Shown here: positions 49,745 through 59,041 of the stretch, in pieces
How positions within the stretch are numbered: position 1 is the stretch's first letter
Layout of the letters: every line of letters begins with the position of its first letter
Assembly (NCBI GenBank): GCA_963642705.1
Contig: CAVIHU010000004.1
Span: forward strand, 62,001 to 126,000
DNA length: 64,000 bases
Reading direction: 5' to 3'
Source: UBA11524 sp963642705
GTDB taxonomy: Bacteria > Bacillota > Clostridia > Christensenellales > Aristaeellaceae
Made by a program: the position numbers and the translations under genes
Notes under the pieces: generated by a model
What the model was told of the DNA's origin: nothing
Database searches by the model: none
The model's input: only the letters and a program-made list of their open reading frames with translations

Positions 49745-51091
49745 GTGAAGGATTTGACTGTTGGGAAACCGGGCAAGGTTCTGCTGGCTTACTCACTACC
49801 ACTGTTCGGCAGCATCATCTTTCAGCAACTGTACAACATTGCAGACAGCTTCGTTGCCGGGCGCTACGAGGGCACCGAGGCTTTGGCGGCGGTCGGAAAC
49901 AGCTCTGAAATCACATTAATTTTTATCGCTATCGCGTTCGGCTGCAACATCGGTACTTCGGTCGTAACGGCGAATCTGTTCGGGCAGAAGAATCTGCGAG
50001 AGGTACACACCTGTGTTACGACATCACTGATTTTCTCTGGCATCCTTGCCATCATCCTGACTGCGGTCGGGCTTGCAGGTGCCCAATGGATGCTCGAAAT
50101 GCTTGATACGCCGGCAGAGACCATGGCGGACTCGCTTGCGTATATCCAGATTTACCTGCTCAGCTATGTCTTCCTGATGCTCTATCAGGTCGCAACGGGC
50201 ATTTTCTCCGCGCTGGGTGATTCGCAGACCCCGTTCTGGTTCCTCGCGGTCTCTTCTCTTTCCAACATCTTCGTAGACATCGTGTTCGTCCGTGATTTTC
50301 ATATGGGCGTCCCGGGCGTGGCATGGGCAACGTTCCTTTGCCAGTCCATCAGCGGCATTGTCGCAACGGTGGTCGTGTTGATGAAGGTGCATAAGATGGT
50401 CGGCAGCGAAAAGTACCAGATTTTCTCCGGTGCATTGCTCAAGAAGATGTTGGTCATCGCTGTTCCGAGTGCAATCCAGCAGAGCTTCATCAGCGTCGGT
50501 AACATTCTCGTGCAATATGTCATCAACGGCTTCGGCACAGCGTGTATGGGCGGCTATACTGCGGCGATTAAGCTCAACAACATGTTCGTGACATCGGTAA
50601 CGGCGCTGGGCAACGGCATGAGCAATTACACGAGCCAGAACCTCGGCGCGGGTAAAACGAAGCGTGTCCGTCAAGGCTGCCGGAGCGGTCTGGTCATCGG
50701 TGTTGCGATGGGCGCATGCTTCGCGGTGATTTTCCGCGTGTTCGCGCGTCCACTGATTCTCGCCTTTATCAGTGACGGCAACCTTGAGGCAGTCGAGGTT
50801 GGCATCAATTTTCTGAATATCGTCACGCCGTTCTACGCGCTTCTGTCCATCAAGCTGATTGTCGATGGCGTTCAGCGCGGTGCAGCACGAATGGTACAAT
50901 TCATGATTGCGACGCTGACGGATCTCGTTCTTCGCGTGGTGTTGTCGTTTGCGCTTTCGCCGATATTTGGCATCAATGGCGTTTGGTACTCCTGGCCGAT
51001 TGGCTGGGTCATCGGCATTGGCATTTCCATCTTCTTCTACCTGACGTGGGCGGTAAAGCTGACCGCAAAGCCGAAAAAGAATGCTGTATAA
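49745..51091 (+). CDS. MATE family efflux transporter
   Basis: Twelve-helix Na+- or H+-driven exporter of drugs or organic cations, 448 residues. Seen: the N-terminal LPLFGSIIFQQLYNIADSFVAGRYEGTEALAAVGNSSEI, SLAYIQIYLLSYVFLMLYQVATGIFSALGDSQTP and the matching second-half motif (IKLNNMFVTSVTALGNGMSNYTSQNLGAGK). Start at GTG 49745, about 6-14 bases after GAGAGGAAG. It is a single-gene unit; its substrate cannot be read from sequence. Confidence 0.93.
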   Translation: MKDLTVGKPGKVLLAYSLPLFGSIIFQQLYNIADSFVAGRYEGTEALAAVGNSSEITLIFIAIAFGCNIGTSVVTANLFGQKNLREVHTCVTTSLIFSGILAIILTAVGLAGAQWMLEMLDTPAETMADSLAYIQIYLLSYVFLMLYQVATGIFSALGDSQTPFWFLAVSSLSNIFVDIVFVRDFHMGVPGVAWATFLCQSISGIVATVVVLMKVHKMVGSEKYQIFSGALLKKMLVIAVPSAIQQSFISVGNILVQYVINGFGTACMGGYTAAIKLNNMFVTSVTALGNGMSNYTSQNLGAGKTKRVRQGCRSGLVIGVAMGACFAVIFRVFARPLILAFISDGNLEAVEVGINFLNIVTPFYALLSIKLIVDGVQRGAARMVQFMIATLTDLVLRVVLSFALSPIFGINGVWYSWPIGWVIGIGISIFFYLTWAVKLTAKPKKNAV

Positions 51092-51188
51092 AAAAAGAGA
51101 ATCCGCTTGCATTTGATCTGTCCCCCCAATGCTGGGTGTCCAGTATTGGGGGGGACTATCATTCGCAGGCGGTTTCTTTTTCATTGAT
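51092..51188. terminator. Large two-part hairpin between convergent genes
   Basis: Inner stem GTCCCCCCAAT with ATTGGGGGGGAC around a second stem CTGG/CCAG; outer arms pair CCGCTTGC with GCAGGCGG, and A- and T-runs flank both ends. It would stop transcription from both the MATE gene and the anti-sigma gene. Confidence 0.75.
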
Positions 51189-51193
51189 AATGG

Positions 51194-52168
51194 TCAGTTG
51201 CTGCAGGCGCTTTCAAACGCTTCGATGAATTCCGGACAGGACCAGACGCCACACGCAGCGAGCTTGTCGTTCTTGACAGCCATCTGCACGACAAGTCCGT
51301 TATCCAGTTCAATCAGCAGAGACTGCGAAGCACTCAGAGAACCGCTGCTTTCATAGGTTGCGCTATTCAGCAAGGTGGACAGCAGCTGTTCGCAGACAGA
51401 CACATCGGAAATCGTGCCGATGCCGCTCAGTTCCATAGCGGATACATGACCGCTGATTTGCAGTGTGTCGGCGAGTGATTCGGAGCCCTTGAGCGCGTTT
51501 CCGTTGAAGCTGACGCGTTGGAACAGGCGAGTGGTACCATCCACATCAGCCGCGACGAGCGTACCACTCATGCCGCTGATTTCGTGCACCTCCGTGCCGA
51601 ATGCTGCCTTATTGGACAGCACAATATCCGTGCCGGACAGGGAGGGCGTTGCGGTGAATTCGGCAATGGTACCGATGCTTGAACCAAGCAGGCTGGAAGA
51701 CACACTACGCGGCGAGGTCATCATGCGGTAATAGCGGCCGTTCACGCCGATGAGCGGGAAGAAGCCGTCCGTGCTTGCCGACCACAGGTTGCGATAGCTG
51801 GGAATAGCCTTTTGCTCGGAGATTGCAACATCAGTGCCGTTCAGGTCTGCAAGAAGCAGGTCATCGGTAACGGCGGGGATCTCGCCGCCGAGGGAGGAAG
51901 ACTGAATCAGCCGCGCCTGCTTCACCTGCTTGACAACAGGTGTCAGGCACACCACCAGTGCGACGGCGGCCGCACAGGCGGTGGCAATGGACAACACGCG
52001 GCGAATGGGAAAGGCTTTCTTCTTCGGTGTGCGCACCTCCATGACAGCCATTTGGATACGGTGATTCAGCTCAGCACCAGCGGTCAGGTCAGCCAAGGCT
52101 GAATTGGCAATTTCGGGCAGATTGCTCAGCTGCTGCTCGAGCAGGTCATTCGGCTGATTTTTGTTCAC
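51194..52168 (-). CDS. Putative membrane anti-sigma / sigma-operon partner protein
   Basis: 324 residues: cytoplasmic N-terminus of about 55 residues, one membrane helix (VLSIATACAAAVALVVCLTPVV), then an extracytoplasmic region of about 240 residues rich in Ser/Thr with no recognised domain. It starts at GTG 52168, overlapping the sigma gene stop (GTGA), with GGAGG 8 bases upstream. Topology and coupling to an ECF sigma gene indicate an anti-sigma factor, but the N-terminus lacks a zinc anti-sigma HxxxCxxC motif, so this is inference. Confidence 0.6.
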   Translation of the reverse strand: MNKNQPNDLLEQQLSNLPEIANSALADLTAGAELNHRIQMAVMEVRTPKKKAFPIRRVLSIATACAAAVALVVCLTPVVKQVKQARLIQSSSLGGEIPAVTDDLLLADLNGTDVAISEQKAIPSYRNLWSASTDGFFPLIGVNGRYYRMMTSPRSVSSSLLGSSIGTIAEFTATPSLSGTDIVLSNKAAFGTEVHEISGMSGTLVAADVDGTTRLFQRVSFNGNALKGSESLADTLQISGHVSAMELSGIGTISDVSVCEQLLSTLLNSATYESSGSLSASQSLLIELDNGLVVQMAVKNDKLAACGVWSCPEFIEAFESACSN

Positions 52169-52773
52169 TGGGCATTGCCTCCTTTCGATAAAATGGATTC
52201 GAGCTTTTTGCGACCGCGGCTCAGGCGAGAGGAAATCGTACCCTCGGGGAGATCCAGCATGACGGCGATTTCGGAAATATTCAAGCCCTGATAATAGTGC
52301 AGGAGGATAATTTCCTTGAAGGCAGATGGCAGCTGGTTGACGGCGCTCATCATGGCCTGTTGATCCTCACGTCGGGTGAAGTCATCCGGTGCGGGAATCA
52401 GCTCGAATGTCGGACTGCCCAGGATGACACGCTTGAGCCAGGAACCGCGCCACATGTCACGACAGCGGTTGAGGGCAACCTTGAGCAGCCAGGTCTTTTC
52501 ACTGCCGGGCTGCAGGAGCGGATGCGTTGTCATCAGGCGGACAAACACGTCCTGACAGGCATCCTCCGCCTTTTCACGGTCGCCGAGATAGAAATAGCAG
52601 ACCCTCAGGACGTCGGTCGCGTATTGCTCATAAAGCCGGGAAAAGAACGCGGGGTCATCCCTGACATCGGGGACAGGCAGATAAGTATCATCCAGCACCT
52701 TTGATGCGCCGGAATTCTTAGCGGCACGCTGCACGCGTGAAGTTACCTGCTCCTTCATGGTGGGTTCACTCAT
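52165..52773 (-). CDS. ECF-type RNA polymerase sigma factor
   Basis: 202 residues: region 2 (FFSRLYEQYATDVLRVCYFYLGDREKAEDACQDVFVRLM) and region 4 (LPSAFKEIILLHYYQGLNISEIAVMLDLPEGTISSRLSRGRKKL), joined by a short linker and preceded by about 40 extra residues. ATG 52773 is used; CGGAGG lies 13 bases upstream, rather far. Its genomic partner is the membrane protein downstream. The signal and regulon are unknown. Confidence 0.92.
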   Translation of the reverse strand: MSEPTMKEQVTSRVQRAAKNSGASKVLDDTYLPVPDVRDDPAFFSRLYEQYATDVLRVCYFYLGDREKAEDACQDVFVRLMTTHPLLQPGSEKTWLLKVALNRCRDMWRGSWLKRVILGSPTFELIPAPDDFTRREDQQAMMSAVNQLPSAFKEIILLHYYQGLNISEIAVMLDLPEGTISSRLSRGRKKLESILSKGGNAQ

Positions 52774-52828
52774 ATAACGAATCAGACCTCCGTTTCATTC
52801 CCGAAAAAATAAATATTTTTCAGTCAAA

Positions 52829-52857
52829 ATTATATCATGGATTTGATGAATCCGCAA
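52829..52857 (-). promoter_or_regulatory. Promoter of the ECF sigma operon
   Basis: Minus strand TTGCGG (52852-52857), 17 bases, extended TGATATAAT (hexamer 52829-52834). This is a housekeeping-type promoter rather than an ECF-type one. Confidence 0.72.
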
Positions 52858-52902
52858 GCAGGAGAAAGGCAAACCATAGTGATTGTCATGAGAAACAGCA
52901 AA

Positions 52903-52938
52903 AGAAAAAGCACAAGTCCAATGAAGAACTTGTGCTGA
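52903..52938 (-). terminator. Terminator of tRNA-Val
   Basis: Minus strand AGCACAAGT pairs with ACTTGTGCT, followed by TTTTCTTT; it begins right after the tRNA 3' end. Confidence 0.88.
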
Positions 52939-52940
52939 AG

Positions 52941-53014
52941 TGGGGTTAAATGGGCTCGAACCATCGACCTTCACGATGTCAACGTGACGCTCTAACCAAC
53001 TGAGCTATAACCCC
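52941..53014 (-). tRNA. tRNA-Val (anticodon GAC)
   Basis: Minus strand: acceptor GGGGTTA pairs with the 3' TAACCCC and discriminator A (52941); D-arm AGCTCAGTTGGTTAGAGC; anticodon arm TCACG-TTGACAT-CGTGA with GAC reading GUC; T-arm GGTTCGAGCC. CCA is not encoded. Standalone gene with its own promoter and terminator. Confidence 0.95.
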
Positions 53015-53050
53015 TTGCGTATCGGATGACTTGCATCGTCAACAGTAAGA

Positions 53051-53079
53051 AGTATAGCAGAAAACGAAGCGCTTGTCAA
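53051..53079 (-). promoter_or_regulatory. tRNA-Val promoter
   Basis: Minus strand TTGACA (53074-53079), 17 bases, TATACT (53051-53056). Confidence 0.85.
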
Positions 53080-53122
53080 GACTTTTTTCGCTTTTTTTCC
53101 TAAAAGGTTGGATTCTAAAAAA

Positions 53123-53152
53123 ATAGAAAAAGGACGAAGTCCGCGAAGACCG
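53123..53152 (-). terminator. glgP terminator
   Basis: Minus strand GGAC-TTC-GTCC followed by TTTTTCTATTTTTTT; short but tight hairpin just after the glgP stop. Confidence 0.7.
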
Positions 53153-53154
53153 TG

Positions 53155-55500
53155 TTAGAGGCGCCAGATTTCGGAGGCGTATTGGCGGATAGTGCGGTCG
53201 GAGGAGAACTTTCCGGCGCTGGCAACGTTGAGGAGGCACTTACGCGCAAAGGCAAGCTCGTCGCGCGTGCCGCGGATGGCGGCAATCTTCGCGTCCACGT
53301 AGCTGTGGAAGTCGTGCAGGATGAAGTAGTGGTCGGGTTTGTGCCAGCTTGCGCCAATCAGCAGGGAAGAAACCAGCTCCTTGATGGTGCCGTCGCTGTC
53401 GGGGAAGATGGTGCCATCCGTCATGGCATCAAGCACGCGCGCGATGGCAGGGTCGGCGCGGTAAATTGCCTTCGGTTCGTAACCGTTTGCTTTCAGTGCG
53501 TTGATTTCCTCTACCGTTGCGCCGAAGATGTACTCGTTCTCAACTCCTGCCTGTTCGGCAATCTCGATGTTCGCGCCGTCAAACGTGCCGAGCGTCACTG
53601 CACCGTTGAGCATCAGCTTCATGTTGCCTGTGCCGGACGCCTCGGTGCCTGCGGGAGAAATCTGCTCGGAAATATCGGCAGCCGGAATCAGTTTCTCTGC
53701 CCATGAGCAGTTGTAATTCTGCACGAACACGACCTTCATCAGCGGCGATATGTCGGGATCGTTGTTTACGATGTCGGCGATCATGTTGATCAGGTGGATA
53801 ACCGCCTTCGCACGCGCATAGCCCGGCGCCGCCTTTGCGCCGAAAATAAAAGCTGTCGGTGTAAAGTCTGTCAGTGTGCCGTCCTTCAGGCAGTAATAGA
53901 GGTGCAGGATGGACATCGCGTTCATGAGCTGGCGCTTGTACTCGTGCAGGCGCTTAATCTGGATGTCGAACACCATATTCGGGTCGAGCCTGATTCCCTC
54001 GCGTTTCTCGATTTCAGCGGCAAGCTGCGCCTTCTTCGCCTGCTTAACAGCGATGAACTCGCGGCACATATCGTCGTTGATGAGCGGCTTAAGCTTCTCG
54101 AGCTGATTGAGATCGGTCAGGAATCCTTTGCCGATGTATTTGGCGATGAGCGCGGTCAGCTCCGGATTGCAAAGTCCAAGCCAGCGACGCTGTGTGATGC
54201 CGTTCGTCTTGTTCTGGAAGCGCTCCGGATACATTGCGTACCAGTCTGCGAATACGTCCTGCTTGAGGATTTCAGAGTGAATTGAGGCGACACCGTTCGT
54301 GGCGACACAGGCATATACGGCGAGCTGCGCCATGTGTACCTGATGATTCCAGATAATGCAGCGCGTGGGCTTGACTTCGGCATTCAGTGTTTCCATGTCT
54401 GCTCTGAATTTTCTGTCAATTTGCCGAATAATGGCGACAATGTCCGGGCAAACGCTTGCAAGCAACGTTAAATCCCACTTTTCAAGCGCTTCCTGCATGA
54501 CGGTGTGGTTTGTGTATGCAAACACATTCCGTGCGATTTCGAACGCAGCCTCGAACGTGAAGTCATCCGCCATCAGCAGGCGAATCAGCTCTGGAATTGC
54601 CATAACGGGGTGCGTATCGTTGAGCTGCACGGCGTGTTCGTCTACAAAATACGCGTAATCATTGCCGTGACGCAGCTTATAGGCGCGGAGCATGTCCTGC
54701 AGGGATGCGCTGACGAGCACATATTGCTGCTTGATGCGCATCTGCTTGCCCTCGCGACGGTCATCGTTCGGGTAGAGGAATTTCGTGATGTCCTCAGCCC
54801 TGTTCTTGTCAGCGGATGCCTGCGTATAGTGCTGGCTGTTGAATGCGGGAAAGTCGATTTCATGGAGCGATTCCGTCTGCCATAGGCGCAGCGTACCGAC
54901 ATTCTTAGCGCCGTAGCCGATGACCGGCATGTCGTAGGGGACAGCGAGCACATTGCCTGTCTTCATCGGAACGATGACGGCCTGATCAAGGCGGCGGATG
55001 CTCCACGGATCGCCGAATTTGCTCCAATCGTCCGGCTCTTCGTGCTGGCAGCCGTTCACGAAGGATTGCTTGAACAGCCCGTAGCGGTAGCGCAGCCCGT
55101 AGCCCGTCAGCGGCACGTTGATGGTCGCAGCGGAATCAAGAAAGCATGCGGCAAGACGCCCAAGTCCGCCGTTGCCGAACGCATCGTCCTCAATGTCTTC
55201 CATGACGGCGATGTCGATGCCGCGTGCACGCAGCAGGGCAGAAACGTCATCAAGCAGCCCGAGACAGTACAGGTTGTTATACACCAGCCGTCCTACGAGA
55301 TATTCGGCGGAAAGATAGTATGCCTGCCGGTGCGCAAGCCGCTTCTGCTCGCACTTCATCCACAACGGCGTCAAGGCGTTCATCGCGGCAGAGGACAGCG
55401 CGTTGTGCAGCTGCACGGCGGAGGCTTTTTCAAGGGTCACATGATCGTTTTGATGCAACAGGGACTCCGTCAAGCGGAGCAGCTCCTTAGCGTTCATCAT
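53155..55500 (-). CDS. glgP: Glycogen/maltodextrin phosphorylase
   Basis: PLP-dependent GT35 enzyme releasing glucose 1-phosphate from alpha-1,4-glucans. Seen: YYLSAEYLVGR near the N-terminus, the GNGGLGRLAACFLDS block, WNHQVHMAQ, FDIQIKRLHEYKRQLMNAM, and the PLP-lysine motif EASGTGNMKLMLNGA with TFDGANIEI. 781 residues, close to the family norm. ATG 55500 follows AAAAGGAG; ATG 55497 is equally possible. It is 16 bases after malQ. Confidence 0.96.
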   Translation of the reverse strand: MMNAKELLRLTESLLHQNDHVTLEKASAVQLHNALSSAAMNALTPLWMKCEQKRLAHRQAYYLSAEYLVGRLVYNNLYCLGLLDDVSALLRARGIDIAVMEDIEDDAFGNGGLGRLAACFLDSAATINVPLTGYGLRYRYGLFKQSFVNGCQHEEPDDWSKFGDPWSIRRLDQAVIVPMKTGNVLAVPYDMPVIGYGAKNVGTLRLWQTESLHEIDFPAFNSQHYTQASADKNRAEDITKFLYPNDDRREGKQMRIKQQYVLVSASLQDMLRAYKLRHGNDYAYFVDEHAVQLNDTHPVMAIPELIRLLMADDFTFEAAFEIARNVFAYTNHTVMQEALEKWDLTLLASVCPDIVAIIRQIDRKFRADMETLNAEVKPTRCIIWNHQVHMAQLAVYACVATNGVASIHSEILKQDVFADWYAMYPERFQNKTNGITQRRWLGLCNPELTALIAKYIGKGFLTDLNQLEKLKPLINDDMCREFIAVKQAKKAQLAAEIEKREGIRLDPNMVFDIQIKRLHEYKRQLMNAMSILHLYYCLKDGTLTDFTPTAFIFGAKAAPGYARAKAVIHLINMIADIVNNDPDISPLMKVVFVQNYNCSWAEKLIPAADISEQISPAGTEASGTGNMKLMLNGAVTLGTFDGANIEIAEQAGVENEYIFGATVEEINALKANGYEPKAIYRADPAIARVLDAMTDGTIFPDSDGTIKELVSSLLIGASWHKPDHYFILHDFHSYVDAKIAAIRGTRDELAFARKCLLNVASAGKFSSDRTIRQYASEIWRL

Positions 55501-55516
55501 GGGTTGATTACTCCTT

Positions 55517-56995
55517 TTACGCAAGTCGGTTGGATTCTTGATTCAGTGCACGAAGATAGGCGGTCAGCATTGGCGTAATGGCGTTGGGCTTCATGCGCCA
55601 AGCCCAGTTGCCGCCGACGGTGCCGGGCAGATTCATGCGTGCATCATTGCCCAGATGCAGCACGTCTTGCATGGGAATGACAGCCATCTTGCACGGGCTT
55701 TGCAACACGCAGCGGATGAAGGCCTCGATGCCGTCATCGATCGTGTCGAAATGCAGGTAGTTCTTCGCGGCCTTTAGCGTCTGTTCATCGGCAGAGGCAA
55801 GGAAGCCGCCGGTCGTATCGTTATCGTGCGTTCCGGTGTAGGCAACGGCGTTCTCCGTCCAGTTGGCGGGGAAGTGCATATTTTCCTTGGAGTCGCCGCC
55901 GAAACCGAATGCGGCTACCTTCATGCCCGGATATCCGGTATAGGCAAGCAGCTTCGTGACGCGCTCGCTCTGCACGCCAAGATCCTCGGCAATGACCTGC
56001 AGCTTCGGCAGTTCCTTCTTGAGGCGGCGGAAGAGCTTCTTCCCGGGACCGATGACCCACTTACCGTTCCTGGCGTTCGGCGCGCCGTGCGGAATGGAAT
56101 AGTAATTCGCGAAGCCGATGAAGTGGTCGATGCGTACGATGTCGTACAGGCGGCTCATGCCGCGCATTCGGTCGACCCACCAGTCGTAATGGCGGAAATA
56201 CAGGTACGTCCAGCGGTATAGCGGGTTCCCCCAAAGTTGTCCATCCGCGGAGAAGCAGTCGGGAGGAACACCGGCGACACGCTTCGGCACGCGGTTGCGG
56301 TCAAGCTGGAAGACCTCGGGGTGCGTCCACGTGTCGGCGCTGTCCTCGGCGACGTAAATGGGCATGTCACCAAAAAGCTGAATGCCCTTGCCGTTACAGT
56401 ATGCTTTCAACTCGCTCCACTGGCGGAAAAACAGAAATTGGCAGAAGATGTGATAGCGCACTTCTTCGTCCAGTGCGATGCGATATTGCAAGAGCGCCTT
56501 CTTTTTGCGGAGCTTGATGTCCTCGTCCGGCCACTGCTGCCAAGCCTTGCCGCGGAAGTGCTTCCTGATTGCGATGAACAGTGCATAGTCCAGCACCCAC
56601 TTCTCATTGCGGATGAACTGGCAGATGTCCGGCAACATCTTCTTTTCGCTCTCTTTGAAGGCACGACGGAGCAGCGCCTCCTTGCTTGCGCGTGCCTCAT
56701 CAAAGGCAACACAGTCATCGCGTTCGGGGACAAATTGCTCGCCCTTTTCGAGGTGAACAAGGCCGTCGCTGGCGAGTTTGTCGATGGAAATCAGCATTGG
56801 GTTGCCGGCGTAGATGCTGGCTGATTGGTAGGGCGATTCGCCGTAGCCGGTGGGTCCCAGCGGCAGCACCTGCCAGAGCGTCATCCCGCAGTCATGGAGA
56901 AAATCAGCGAATAAATACGCCTCCTTGCCGAGGCTGCCGATGCCGCCGGGACCGGGCAGGGAAGTGATGTGCATCAAAATCCCGCTTTGTCGCAT
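55517..56995 (-). CDS. malQ: 4-alpha-glucanotransferase (amylomaltase)
   Basis: GH77 enzyme that rearranges maltodextrins to make longer chains for the phosphorylase, freeing glucose. Seen: ILMHITSLPGPGGIGSLG, the catalytic RIDHFIGFANYYSIPHG (Asp nucleophile), VIAEDLGV (Glu acid/base) and GTHDNDTTGGF (third carboxylate). ATG 56995 (MRQSGILMH) follows GAAAGGATG and gives 492 residues; the upstream frame runs through the operator. First gene of malQ-glgP. Confidence 0.96.
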   Translation of the reverse strand: MRQSGILMHITSLPGPGGIGSLGKEAYLFADFLHDCGMTLWQVLPLGPTGYGESPYQSASIYAGNPMLISIDKLASDGLVHLEKGEQFVPERDDCVAFDEARASKEALLRRAFKESEKKMLPDICQFIRNEKWVLDYALFIAIRKHFRGKAWQQWPDEDIKLRKKKALLQYRIALDEEVRYHIFCQFLFFRQWSELKAYCNGKGIQLFGDMPIYVAEDSADTWTHPEVFQLDRNRVPKRVAGVPPDCFSADGQLWGNPLYRWTYLYFRHYDWWVDRMRGMSRLYDIVRIDHFIGFANYYSIPHGAPNARNGKWVIGPGKKLFRRLKKELPKLQVIAEDLGVQSERVTKLLAYTGYPGMKVAAFGFGGDSKENMHFPANWTENAVAYTGTHDNDTTGGFLASADEQTLKAAKNYLHFDTIDDGIEAFIRCVLQSPCKMAVIPMQDVLHLGNDARMNLPGTVGGNWAWRMKPNAITPMLTAYLRALNQESNRLA

Positions 56996-57050
56996 GAAAA
57001 TCAAACATCCTTTCGATTGAAAAGGTGAAAAGGGTTGATGTAAGGAAAAT

Positions 57051-57062
57051 GGTAACGTTTCC
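57051..57062. promoter_or_regulatory. LacI-family operator-like site before malQ-glgP
   Basis: GGTAACGTTTCC, a near-perfect palindrome centred on AACGTT, 56 bases before the malQ start. An 11-of-12 match occurs at 63926-63937 in front of the local LacI-type regulator gene. Confidence 0.65.
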
Positions 57063-57078
57063 GAAGATGGAAGAATAA

Positions 57079-57104
57079 AATGCGGAAGCAGCTTCCGCAT
57101 GGGC
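57079..57104 (-). terminator. Terminator after the amylase gene
   Basis: TGCGGAAG and CTTCCGCA form an 8-bp stem around CTG/CAG on the minus strand, followed by TTTTATTCTT. Confidence 0.75.
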
Positions 57105-57175
57105 ATACCTATAAAACTATTCTCTGCGTAGTTGAAAAATCCTTCTTTTAAGCGCGGAACAAGGCGAAAGGTGCT

Positions 57176-58672
57176 TCATTCGGTGCGCAAAATCGCGCAG
57201 GAAAGCGGCGAAAGCGTGATGCTCGATTCGTCCCTATCAGCTATGCCGACTGTGCCGACCAGCGTGCATGTGCCGAGAGATTGCAGGTCGACATCGATAG
57301 TGTCTGTCTGACTGACGTTGATGGCGACAGCGACCTTGCTGCCGCCGTCTGTGACCGTGTAGAGGCAGATGGCAGCATTGCCGCCGTCCAGCGCTTGCAT
57401 TTCGCCTCGGGTCAGTTCCGGTGCAAGGTTGCGCAGTGCAATCAGCTGTCGATAGAAGTTCAGCAGACTGTCGGGGTCGTCCGTCTGTTCCGCAACCCCT
57501 TCCGTCAGGCGCTGTGCCTGGTCGGCATCGGCAGGCGCTTTGCACCAAGTGCTCTCGTCTGACGACCAGACCATCGGCAGACGCTTGTTCTCATCAATGC
57601 CGGAGCCTGACATGCCAAGCTCCTCGCCGTAGTAGACCGTCGGTACGCCTGGCATCAGCAGATACAACAGTGCGGCTGCTTTCTCGTTGCCAACCTTTGA
57701 GCGGAGCATCCCGCGCGCTCGCGCCATGTCATGATTGCTCAGAAAAGGCGCATCCAGCGAATCGGGAGACACAGCGTGCAGCCGCTGATTCCAGTCTGCC
57801 TGCAGGCTTGCCACTGCCGCACCGCTGCCATTCAGTCCGCCCTTAACGAAGCGACCCGTGCTGTCCGCTGCAGGGAAGTTGAACAGGCTGTCAATGCCAC
57901 TTTCGTAGAGCGTCAGGATATTCGCCTCGTCCGTCCACGCCTCGCCGACAAGGTAGCAATCGGGATCGTTCGCCTTGGCTGTTTCGCAGATGAAGCGCAT
58001 AAAATCTGCCGTTGAGGCGCTTGCACCGGTGTAGTAGCTCGTGACAGCATCGAGGCGGAATCCACCGACGCCGTGCGACTGCCAAAATGCGATGATGCCG
58101 GCAAATTCTGCACGAAGCGACTCGCTGTCGAGGTTGAAATCCGGCATATGGCTGCCAAACTGGCCTTCATACCACCAGTTGCAGCCGCTGATTTTGTGAC
58201 GGTTGGTGCCTTCCTCTTCATAGAACACGTACCAGTCGCTCGTATCGCCGGTGCGTGAGAAGAACATGTCATCACAAGCAGCGGTGAACCACGGATGCTG
58301 GCTCGAGGAGTGGTTCAGCACAAGGTCGAGGATGACAGTGATGCCGAGTTCGTCACAGGCGGCGGTCAGGTGGTCGAAGTCATCGAGCGTTCCGAAGTCT
58401 GGGTCGACTGCGTAGTAGTCGGTGACGTCGTACTTATGGTAGCTGGGCGACGGATGAATGGGCGTGAGCCAGATCTGCCGTACGCCCAGTGAGGCGATAT
58501 AATCCAGATGGTCGATGATGCCCTGTAAATCGCCGATACCATCGCCGTTGGCATCACTGAACGAGCCGATGAAGATTTCATAAGTTACGCCGAGAGTGGG
58601 GGAGTCGGCAGAGGCAGGAAGCATGCTGACCATTAGCATGATGGCGAGCAATGTGGAAATAATCTTGCGCAT
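57176..58672 (-). CDS. Secreted alpha-amylase (GH13)
   Basis: Extracellular glycoside hydrolase cutting starch or maltodextrin. Signal peptide MRKIISTLLAIMLMVSMLPASA is followed at once by the GH13 barrel: the first beta strand YEIFIGSFSDANGDGIGDLQG, VILDLVLNHSS, GFRLDAVTSYY (catalytic Asp), LVGEAWTD (catalytic Glu) and FLSNHDMA (third Asp), then a C-terminal beta domain. ATG 58672 is used because GGGGG lies 8-10 bases upstream. No lipobox or wall anchor, so it is probably free. 498 residues. Its own transcription unit appears likely (369-base gap upstream). Confidence 0.93.
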   Translation of the reverse strand: MRKIISTLLAIMLMVSMLPASADSPTLGVTYEIFIGSFSDANGDGIGDLQGIIDHLDYIASLGVRQIWLTPIHPSPSYHKYDVTDYYAVDPDFGTLDDFDHLTAACDELGITVILDLVLNHSSSQHPWFTAACDDMFFSRTGDTSDWYVFYEEEGTNRHKISGCNWWYEGQFGSHMPDFNLDSESLRAEFAGIIAFWQSHGVGGFRLDAVTSYYTGASASTADFMRFICETAKANDPDCYLVGEAWTDEANILTLYESGIDSLFNFPAADSTGRFVKGGLNGSGAAVASLQADWNQRLHAVSPDSLDAPFLSNHDMARARGMLRSKVGNEKAAALLYLLMPGVPTVYYGEELGMSGSGIDENKRLPMVWSSDESTWCKAPADADQAQRLTEGVAEQTDDPDSLLNFYRQLIALRNLAPELTRGEMQALDGGNAAICLYTVTDGGSKVAVAINVSQTDTIDVDLQSLGTCTLVGTVGIADRDESSITLSPLSCAILRTE

Positions 58673-59041
58673 GATGAACATCCCCCACTTTTTGACTTGC
58701 TGCATGAATTCATGTCTGCAGGCACGACCGGACGGCTTTGCGATCACCCTCTGGACTGGTTTGCAATGCACATTTTAGTAAGTTGATTCGCATTGCAATG
58801 ATTATTCTGGTTTCGCTAAAGTAAAAAACATGCCCGGAGGAGTCAGGGGGCGTTCGGAACGCCCCCATGAAGTAACAGAATCAAATTGCTGGCTAAAAGA
58901 GCTGCTGTGCCTTAGCTTCAACTATGCATCAATTCTCCGTAACCATTTCTTCACTCAGTTGCGAAGGGGAGGCTGGGACGTTGCTCCAAATCTCAGCACG
59001 GTTTCTGCATCTTGCAAGAGTGTGCTTCTATTGAACCATTT
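58673..59041. other. 369-base gene-free stretch between malG and the amylase gene
   Basis: Holds the hairpin at 58846-58866, a CATTGCAATG palindrome near 58789-58798 and a weak minus-strand promoter candidate (TTGCAA then TAAAAT with a short 15-base spacer, about 58764-58795). No operator copy matching GGTAACGWTTCC and no gene were seen. Confidence 0.5.
58846..58866 (-). terminator. Perfect hairpin between malG and the amylase gene
   Basis: GGGGGCGTTC with GAACGCCCCC around one base; a T6 run lies 20 bases further on the minus strand, so termination strength is uncertain. Confidence 0.55.
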
